Assembly (NCBI RefSeq): GCF_026914265.1
Contig: NC_069133.1
Span: 52,961,182-53,025,181 of the forward strand
Source: Mya arenaria
Lineage: Eukaryota > Mollusca > Bivalvia > Myida > Myidae
Reading direction: 5' to 3'
DNA: 64,000 nt
Below the pieces are notes generated by a model. It was not told the DNA's origin and did not search any database. It saw nothing but the letters and a program-made list of their open reading frames with translations. The translations under genes were made by a program, and so were the position numbers. Shown piece after piece: positions 37,401 through 64,000 of the stretch; the first letter of the stretch is position 1, and each line of letters starts with the position of its first letter.

Positions 37401-40400
37401 GATGCCACCTGTGCTACAATGTGGTCGAGGTCCATAGTGTTCATGACCTTTTAACTGGACGTCAAACAGTCATGATCACATTGAACCTGAAGATGTGCAT
37501 TATAATATTGGAACTGAGTTACAATTAAGTAATATTTTGTAAGAGTATACCAAAAGATATTTTGCAATCAGTATTACAATACTTGACATGAGGGAATGTT
37601 CAAGAGTGTTGTTGTGTAATGGGCAAAAAAAATCTAGTTAATTAATGTTTCTTAATGGCCTAGAAAAAAATGGGGAAGACACAAGAAGGGCTAAAAATTG
37701 TGGTTTTGTGTTGACAATATGAATAATTACATTTCATTCTGCTGCTGTTAAGTCAGCCTGAAGTTTTTTGGGATTATTTACAAGTGAAGGGCCATAACTA
37801 TTGTAAAACCGAGTGGAATGTGACAGAAATGGCAGATGCACAACAGCCCACGCTGATCAACAAATCAATTTCAAATGAGTTTCGTAGAACTGTAGATAAA
37901 ATTCTTTATTTCAATTAGAAATGCCAATCATACGAACACTCACTTTGAGTATAGTGAAAGCAGTTTGCTATTCACGAGGAGCAGGGCATGTTGTGTACGA
38001 CTCTCGCCAACCTCAGACATTCTGTTAATACACGCCTGTAGGATCTCCACACACTGTTCACTGACAACCTGGTTCATATGTAGCTTCTCTACAGCCTTGA
38101 AAGTTGAAGTGAAAAGGTTAATGTGCTAATCAAGCCAGATACAAAGAGCATTACTATTGCTTTACCTCGTGAAATGCCAAACAAAACCCAAAATGTGCAA
38201 GTTCTCATGATGAACAATTTGTCCATTAAATTTAATGAAGTTAGGTTGAAATTCTGATTTCAGACAGATGTCAACCCTCACAAATAGACAGAAGGACAGA
38301 CAAACCAATGCATGCGCAGACAGATAAGGACAAATCTATATTCCTTTTTCCATTTATCTTAAGATTTTTCTCCAAGCAAGGGACAAATGTGTAAGCTAAA
38401 TAGTTTGATAAGAATACCATGTATTTAAAAAAGCATTTCAGGTACCATCCTAACCATGGTTTGCTCAATTTCAGCAAAGACAGTGAGAAAGGGCTAGTGG
38501 TATAGGTGATGCCTCTCAGCTAACAAGTTGTATGTTCGCTCCCCACCAAGGGAAATTTCCCATGGCCTCTCAAAATGGACATCAGTACTGATTTCTGCCC
38601 AGGCAATTTACTGATTATATAAGATATAAGCTTTTGCCACAGTGGAGTTAATAAAAATCAGTACAAACCAATCCTTAAGAAAATGCGTGGTTAAAGTTGT
38701 TTGCTTGCAAGAAACTGAAATTGACAAACCTCAACAAACACAAAAGCAACCCAAGCCAATGACAATGTTTATCTGTTGTTATTTTCAGTTGAAAACCAAA
38801 CCAATGACAATGTTTATCTGTTGTTATTTTCAGTTGAAAAGGGAAATCAAAAATGGCCTATCACAAGAATTATTTAAGCCCGAGTTATGAACCTTGATAC
38901 ACATGCATGTAATGTCACTTAGCGCATGTGAATGAAGCTCATGTGATATCTTGAATGTTTTTTCAGTAATGGCCAAGATTAGAGTAACGCGGTATTTGCA
39001 CACTGAAGATGTCACAGACAATAAAGCTATCATGTTACCTCAATTTTTATCTTCGAAAAACAGACAAGCTCATTACACATCAGCAACATCCCTACCTCAA
39101 CTAAAAAGGATTGTTCATTCCTGGCCAGGTAGGTCCATGTTGACATGAGGATTCTAAGGAAGTGCCATCGATCTGCTTTCCTTTCAAACCTTGGCCTCCC
39201 TATCCTGTTAATGAATATACAATACATGATAAATGGGGTTTCATACAAAGCACAGCTGTTATAAAATGGCAAACAAAATGCAACCAAAGGTGCTATTTGA
39301 ATCCATGTAGTTATATTTAGCAAGGTCAAATATATTTTCCTCAATTTGACAATAATTTTAATTCTGGTAAGTAAACAATTTGTATTATTCCTTAGCCTAG
39401 TCTTTTGTCTAGAGAAAACTTGACCTTCCCATTGGGCTTACAAGGTCATTCTTTAGGATTGTTTCTAACATTGCACCGGATTGGATTAGCGCAAAATTAT
39501 TAAACAAATGGTATATGATATTACAACAAATAGTCATTAATATTTATACAGTCCCATGTTACTGATCACCTTACAGTTCTTTAGCAATAACGAACCAGTT
39601 GCAGAAAATTTAACTTATATTTTAAATTGTGATGAACAATTATTAAAAATACAAATAAATAGATGGATCACATTTTGTTGCATGTTGATACAGTATGAAT
39701 GCATAAAGGCACAATGGCAAATTTCCCAAGGAGTGCTACAGCGCTTCATGGAATTTTTGCACATGCCGTCCTGCGTTCAATGACATCACTCTTTAAATCC
39801 CTATATTATCGCAATATTGTAGTTCATTAAAAATTAAGAAAAAAATCAGCCTTCTTTCATTCCCAATGACACACAACATTTTACGATCTAGCAGCATTTA
39901 TTTTATATTCTAAAAGGTAAAAGGAAATCATTCAGTTTCAAACTTATATAAATCTTCATGCTCTTTAACCTTTGTGAACTTTCCAATAACAATTCATGAA
40001 ACACCACTAATAATAAATCCCAGCTCACTCTTCATGTACAGGTCCCATGAGAAAGCCCATCAGCCTGGCGAAGACCAGGGTCTTCCTGGTGAGGAAGTCT
40101 TCACTCTCTGTGCCGTCTCCATTGATGGCAACCAACAAGTATTCATCAAACTAGAAGACAATGATTACAATTCTTTAAACACAATATATACTAGGCATTT
40201 GTTTCTTTGCAGTGAAAACTTCTCTCATACTTCCTAGTTCTTTTAATATTGATAATATGTTATTTACATAAGTATAGAAATACAAATATTTTCCCTTTTG
40301 TTTTCTCCATTAAAAGCAAAACTGTTAAATTTACAAGACATTGAAAAAAAACATTAAATACACTAGTAGGGGAGTAGATCTCAGACACCTTTTGAAGTTT

Positions 40401-42863
40401 TTTAAGATACCTTCCTGATGTTGATATATTCAAAATATTTTTTAACAGTGAACTTAAGCTCTTTTTCAGATAGAAACATACACAATAAGATGAGATTAAA
40501 AAGCTTACCTTTGTTTTGTATGGTTTGGAATTAGGTGTACAGATCAAATTCTATCTTGGTTTGAAAAGCTATCACTCTAAATTTCCTACATTTCTCGTAA
40601 TAAATCAACATTATTTTGATCTAGTATTTTGTCATCCCCTTGTAATACCCTTCAAGTGCAGTCAAGATTTACAGTACTTAAATAGTCATATAATTTATAC
40701 TGACATGTTTGAAAACCATTATGAAGTCATTTTCGCAGGTGATGGAAGAACAAGGCGTATGCGCCTGGTCAATAAGGAACCACTGCGACATAAACAAGGG
40801 AGAAAAATGCTGCATGACAATGTTGGGATCCACTGTGTGAACATCTTGCTGATCTTCCTGCAGATAGAAAGGTAAAGATAACACTTATTTATGCCACAAT
40901 AATGAACATGTAATATATTAAGCTATGAAGACCTTTTATAGCAATTAACAGATATACAGTTTTAAAATCCTCATTTTTTAACATGATTAAGAACCATTTT
41001 CTATCCCTTGGTGATGACCAATGCTACTGTAATCATCAACATACCCATTATAGTGATCTGCTTTAATAATCAAATAGCAATAAATCATGGTAAAAAAATG
41101 CAAATTATACAAATGTTAATACAAAAACATTTTACCTGACATGTTTTTTAAGATGTGCATATTAAAACAGACCTGACAACTATGAAATCATTCATTTGAA
41201 ATTTATTGTGACGTAATGGATTGTTTTAATTTGCCATTTCTTGTAATTCACATACAACTATGCATGAATGAAAAAAAAAAATGGTTGGTCTGTTTTGCTA
41301 TGATGTTATATTGGCTGATCACTAAAACCAAGGAAAAAGTTTATTTCATATCAATAAGTGGGTGATTTTCGCAGAATATATTTCAAAACTAATTTGTTTT
41401 ATATAAATTTTAGGATGTAATATATTTCATTGAAGGTGAAGCAAGTGATTTGTGTCAAGTAAAAGACAATACATTGTCACATCCTTTTTTACTTACATAT
41501 CATTTTTTAGTAGATTAATGTTACTTAGTTATTTTTGTTGCATATCTTTCTAATAAAACTTGCAACATAATTTTATCTAAGATAGTTAAAATAGTCAAAT
41601 TGACATTACAAAATGGTGAACACCAAAATGCAGAATTTCATAAAGAATATATTAATAAATTCACTATAAATGTATGCAATAATGAACTGTAAATGTGGAA
41701 ACATGACTTATAGGAATTTTAGAGATATACACATGTTAGGCACCAAAAAATATAAAGATGTCACAAATAATCATTAATCAATGAATGATTCATGCATTTT
41801 GTCACAAAAAATACACTAATTATGAAAAATGTTTTAACCATTAGAAACCTAAAAAAAATACATAATTAAAAACAACAGAGAAAAGTATGACTGTTGGGGA
41901 CATTAAACAGGAGACATGAGCAATTTATGATAACTAGGTATATTTTGGAAATATCACATTCTTGTAAAAGGGGTCTGAAGAAAAAGATGTTGCAAGTGCA
42001 TAAAAAGCAGGGTAAAATATGGGTTAATGATTTACTGTGCAGAGTTTAAGAGCCGTGGTCTATGGGTATGGGAATGGGATTTTCAACCTCAGTTATAATG
42101 CTCAGGACATTGTAGAACAAATACTAGTATTTGACAAGACATTCAGCTTTTGAATAAAGGTTGTTTATTGTTATTACCTTTTATGATTATTGTGCATCAA
42201 CATCAACCATTCCATTCAAAATTGATTATGTTTAAGAAGTTTTTGATCTTAATTTGTGGACATGACAGATGTATGAAGTCTATGAAACTATTGTATCTCT
42301 TCTTTGGAGATGTCTATATGGCAATTGTTTCACGTTTAATACAGTGTTATTTTGGTTGTACAAATGTGAAACATTGATGTTAACTCATGTATTCAATGTA
42401 TGCTCTTCATATGGGTCTTAAAATACATTTTAATGAAAAGTAATGCAAAATACATAGCCAATTGCACATGGTTAATATTACAAATGAAACAGAAATAAAT
42501 TATACTCATTAAGCGTGCCAGCATAAATAAGCATATCCAGAGGTTTTGTAATTTCATTCAGAAAGGATAATTTTTTGTGACTAAAAAATTTCTTTCGGGA
42601 AATATTACACCACTACAAATTTTAAGTCCATATTTAATAAATTTACAAATGCAGTTATGCCCAGTAGAATAAGGACTTTCATTGAACTGTTGAAGCTGTT
42701 AACACTGGTTAATATAATAACAACAAACAACTTTCGTCTGCGGACAAATTACCGGTATAAGTCCTTTCTCCTTTGCTTGCGTGTTGATGTGTCGAGCAAA
42801 TTCCTTGTCAGTGTCGATAAAGTGGATGTCATTGAGTCGATCTACAACTAGGAAGCCTTTCAT
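25424..42863 (-). CDS. HPS1: HPS1, biogenesis of lysosome-related organelles complex 3 (BLOC-3) subunit 1, complete
   Basis: With HPS4, HPS1 forms BLOC-3, the guanine-nucleotide exchange factor for Rab32/Rab38 in lysosome-related organelle formation. Eighteen coding exons: 42863-42753, 40857-40705, 40150-40029, 39204-39096, 38095-37944, 36961-36827, 36115-36007, 34908-34827, 34294-34167, 33762-33576, 32825-32605, 32234-32070, 30433-30321, 29757-29566, 28393-28255, 27841-27728, 26436-26354, 25607-25424. They sum to 2499 nt, in frame throughout, giving 832 aa against about 700 in vertebrates; the extra length is mostly a Ser/Gly-rich linker in exons 7-10. Recognisable blocks are the MKGFLVV start (longin-like N-terminus), [64 protein letters not shown] and [17 protein letters not shown]. 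All introns are GT-AG except the one after exon 14, which has U12-type signals. Confidence 0.93.
26437..27727. other. HPS1 intron, nothing further recognised
   Basis: Repeat-poor AT-rich intron sequence with only short chance frames. Confidence 0.5.
28394..29565 (-). other. Probable U12-type (minor spliceosome) intron of HPS1 with AT-AA ends
   Basis: After exon 14 there is no usable GT donor before a stop. Instead the intron would start ATATCCTTT at 29565-29557, the U12 AT-AC donor consensus. A perfect U12 branch-site match, TTCCTTAAC, lies at 28411-28403. Frame and homology place the 3' splice site at 28394/28393, with intron ending TCAA about 10 nt from the branch adenosine. This gives the junction MTS-Y-IEDFPG, collinear with the vertebrate HPS1 protein. 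The alternative AC end at the branch site itself would add three residues and leave no upstream branch site. Confidence 0.8.
29100..29450. repeat. Dispersed repeat fragment related to 47160-47300
   Basis: GGGCACAACTTAACAATAACTAAAGCTAGAGTTATGGGCCTTGC, read here in pieces around 29358-29405, closely resembles the phrase at about 47172-47215 in an SMC3 intron. It is a known style of interspersed mollusc repeat; the class is unclear. Confidence 0.5.
29611..30066 (-). repeat. 148-bp triplication covering the 5' half of HPS1 exon 14
   Basis: The exon acceptor region CTCTCTAGGCTAAGG occurs at about 29749, 29897 and (slightly changed) 30045, exactly 148 bp apart, with the adjoining exon sequence copied too. 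The leftmost copy is the real exon (29757-29566). The two intronic copies keep an acceptor AG; the middle one reads in frame for about 23 codons, then stops. Confidence 0.88.
31207..31470. repeat. 21-bp minisatellite in an HPS1 intron, about 12 copies
   Basis: CCCTGTCCCTCTTTTGCATC plus one base repeats with very little variation (the final A/T differs between copies). It generates seven-residue periodic frames on both strands, rejected as genes. Confidence 0.95.
31838..32030 (-). pseudogene. Decayed copies of HPS1 exon 12 in the following intron
   Basis: GCTTTCTTCAGAGTGGAGAAC..TGTTGTTTATGG..TCATACAATTCTTGTACG (31929-32010) aligns with the real exon at 32070-32150 (GCTTTCTTCAGTGCAGAGAAC..TGGTTGTTGATGG..TCGTACAATTCCTGTCC). 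A second scrap at 31855-31890 (CTCACCTGGTCATATAACCCAAAT) matches the exon's CTAACCTGGTCACGTGATCCAGAC. The frame is not maintained. Confidence 0.75.
33935..34166 (-). pseudogene. Decayed partial copies of HPS1 exon 9 in the following intron
   Basis: GTGGTAGGGTCACAAAAC..GGGTAGGG (about 33955-33995) and TTGGTAGCATCACAAAACTCACTGATACCTCAGGGTAGGGG (34078-34118) repeat the real exon segment GTGGTAGGGGTCACAAAACTTTCTGATACCTCAGGGTAGGG at 34238-34279. CACAAAAC starts are spaced about 120 and 163 bp. Confidence 0.75.
34641..34790 (+). mobile_element. Diverged V-SINE remnant in an HPS1 intron
   Basis: B-box-like GAGTTCGAACCC, then CATGGCCTCTCA and ATCAGTAGTGGTGTCTAACCAGGAA, which parallels the V-domain. 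Shared layout with 9210 and 38490. Confidence 0.55.
38490..38640 (+). mobile_element. Diverged V-SINE remnant in an HPS1 intron
   Basis: GGGCTAGTGGTATAGGTGATGC (A-box-like), TGTTCGCTCCCC (B-box-like), CATGGCCTCTCA and ATCAGTACTGATTTCTGCCCAGG (V-domain) occur in SINE order. The tail is undefined. Confidence 0.65.
38756..38844. repeat. 45-bp direct duplication
   Basis: CCAATGACAATGTTTATCTG through TTTTCAGTTGAAAA occurs twice back to back with no differences over about 40 bp, suggesting a recent slip in an HPS1 intron. Confidence 0.9.
40858..42752. other. First intron of HPS1, nothing further recognised
   Basis: AT-rich, with only short chance frames; no array or mobile-element ends seen. Confidence 0.5.
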
Positions 42864-43640
42864 TTTGACAAACCTCCCTCGGAGACCAGCTTTACATCAT
42901 CAGAGCCGTAGATTCGTAAAAAAAACAACAACAATTTTATCTTAATTACATAATAAAATGAAAATAAAAATAATAAAATTGTTGTTACATTTAAAAGATG
43001 CTAGTGCAATTGACAATATGATAAAAAATTAATTTCATCAAAATACGAAACTAACTAGATGGTAGTCAAAACGGCCATATCCAAAATGGGAGTGGTGGGA
43101 GGGGAGCAGGACTTTCCAACCCCAAGACTTCAACTCTTTCTAAAAACGAAGACTTTACAACCCTTAGACTTTTCAACCCCTATTTCAAGTGATCTAATAA
43201 TAATTAATTACTCTTTTTAACATAAATTACTTCACGATGATGGATGGAAAAAAATCCATAAAATATAATTATATATTTGTTAAGTCAATAGCACTACAAA
43301 AAAGTAACTTGACCTTATACTTCGCAAGAGCTTGGATTTTAACACAGACGGAAACTCATGTTCTATCCACTCTAATACTCTCGAAATATAGTTTTGAATA
43401 TAGAGTATCAGAATTAGTCACTCATGAACACATTTTTATGATCACAAATGCAAATAATTCTTAATACAATATGCAATTTGTTAAATATATTTGGGCCAAA
43501 ACTTTGAGGAACTTTTTGCTCAAGCAGTAATGGTCAGACAGGGATTCTTTACTGCAGTATAATCGTGTGAGAAATTTCATCATTTACAAGAGTTGCTGTC
43601 ACAAAATACACCAATCAAAATTATATGGTTTGTTTCAAGG
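42864..43640 (-). other. Upstream region of HPS1
   Basis: Between the HPS1 start codon and the SMC3 3' end. The start context is AAAATGA with A at -3. No TATA box or other clear promoter element could be picked out. Confidence 0.4.
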
Positions 43641-44060
43641 GTCAAACTGAAGTGACGGGGATAACATGTCTGATTTTGCCTTGCTAAGCCTTACCATACA
43701 CAATTTGTCCAATTTCGATGAGGATAAGACTAAGGTTTCTCAACCTGGAGAGAACAACTTAGATAACACTGCCTTTGTAATTGAAGGACTATAACTCTTA
43801 GGTGACTGGTTTGGTGACAAAGCGGGTTATCAAATCTGGCCAATATATTCTGCCCATACAAGCATTGTACAAGTTTGGAGATAACCAGACAAAAGCTACT
43901 TCAGAAACAGCACATAACAACAATTGTTTAATGCAATTCAATGGCAAAAACTCTAGTCACCGGAATAACATGCTTAAGTAGCAATTAAGTAGCACATTTT
44001 CACTTGTTCAAGTTTGGTGATGATTAGACAAAAAATTATTATAGAGATAGTGCGCCCACA
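43640..44060. repeat. Intergenic copies of the 155-bp module family
   Basis: GGACTATAACTCTTAGGTGACTGG, CAAATCTGGCCAATATATTCTGCCC and TTTGGTGATGATTAGACAAA show the same order of phrases as at 22870-23800. More diverged. Confidence 0.65.
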
Positions 44061-44340
44061 ACTCAATGGACGCTGCTGGACGCAGATTATTCCAAAATAC
44101 ATCCAGTCTTGAAAAGCAAAAGGTATTTGTTGTTTTATTCCAAGATAAATTAAAGTTTATGCAAGAATCCGTTAAACTTCTACTCCTGATGTTACTATGA
44201 GCATGTGACTCCTTCACTCTCTGTTGACCTTCTTTTCAATGTCTTGATTATCTTATTTCATCAAATAATTCTAATTACCTGTACAACAATGAAGTATTTA
44301 AATATTAAACGAGAAAACAAACATTCAGATATTTTTTTAT

Positions 44341-44346
44341 TTTATT
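44341..44346 (-). promoter_or_regulatory. Candidate polyadenylation signal of SMC3
   Basis: This is the first minus-strand AATAAA seen downstream of the SMC3 stop, implying a 3' UTR of about 640 nt. The sequence is AT-rich, so a chance match is possible. Confidence 0.35.
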
Positions 44347-44978
44347 GATGAACTCTATAATGAATGTACAATATGGAACAACAAAAAAAAACTTCATAAT
44401 GTTAATGAAAATGTATATGGGGAAACTAATATATTTATATGCATTTTAAAATGAACATATACAATAACCATTACTCTTAACAGGACTTTATATTCAATTG
44501 AGTGTACAATGTTGGTTTTGGTCTATGTTCAGCAAGCACTATCATCTGTAGCCAAAGATCCGGTGGCCATTCCATCAAGATTCCTAGGAGTGTACATAGG
44601 ATATTTTTCCTAAAACTGCTCCCATAATTCTTGATGAAATGGATCCCTAATTGACACATTCAAAATTATTTGTCTTGTACCTCATACAAAATTGATTCAT
44701 TTAAATTTACCTTCCCACATGATAGTTTTTATATTGTTTCAACTTATTCATCAAATTCTTTTGGTCTTTTTCTATATCAATAATTTACACAGTGATTTGT
44801 TTGATTTCATTAGTCATCTTACCACATTTTCAGGGCAAAGTCTATCTCTCCTCATAACTGAACAACATTAAAACACTGAATCCTCTGATTTAAAATCTGA
44901 TAAAATACTTCAACTCCTTCTGCCACATACTCTGACAGTCACTATCTTGAATCCAATAAATGTCACTGTCACTGTATC

Positions 44979-64000
<19,022 letters not shown>

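Overview
This 64 kb window is animal nuclear DNA, most likely from a bivalve mollusc. The evidence is large intron-rich genes with GT-AG introns, dense minisatellites, V-type SINE copies, pearl/Helentron-like repeats with roughly 150-160 bp core modules, and a TRIM-like beta-propeller gene of the kind expanded in bivalves. No bacterial, phage or CRISPR features were seen. Exon limits were read by hand from splice signals, reading-frame continuity and remembered protein families; no search was run.

Three protein-coding genes are supported, all on the minus strand. (1) At 4732-14681 is a four-coding-exon TRIM-like gene (927 aa) with a lysine-rich N-terminus, a degenerate B-box, a coiled coil and a C-terminal propeller-like domain. 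(2) At 25424-42863 is a complete 18-coding-exon HPS1 gene (832 aa), a BLOC-3 subunit. (3) At 44979-64000 is SMC3, the cohesin ATPase: 28 exons covering everything except about the first 69 residues, which lie beyond the right edge. HPS1 and SMC3 are head-to-tail about 2.1 kb apart. One possible small secreted-peptide exon lies on the plus strand at 18728.

The rest is repeat-rich. The left 4 kb holds a long inverted repeat with GGCCGCTA-rich modules, a 73-bp array and a large 81-bp minisatellite. The TRIM-like introns hold a 42-bp array, a small MITE, a V-SINE remnant and a 1 kb terminal-inverted-repeat element. The 15-25 kb interval between the TRIM-like gene and HPS1 holds a full-length V-SINE with target-site duplication, two copies of a foldback-like element with GTGGCCAC subterminal repeats, and several tandem arrays. 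HPS1 and SMC3 introns hold further SINEs, tandem modules and, at the right edge, a pearl/HINE-like element.

The main observations are a probable U12-type intron in HPS1 with AT-AA termini; an 81-bp minisatellite that matches the 3' tail of the V-SINE 12 kb away; and repeated decayed copies of HPS1 exons in adjacent introns at three separate places. The genes do not form a shared pathway: HPS1 acts in lysosome-related organelle traffic, SMC3 in chromosome cohesion, and the TRIM-like gene is of unknown function.
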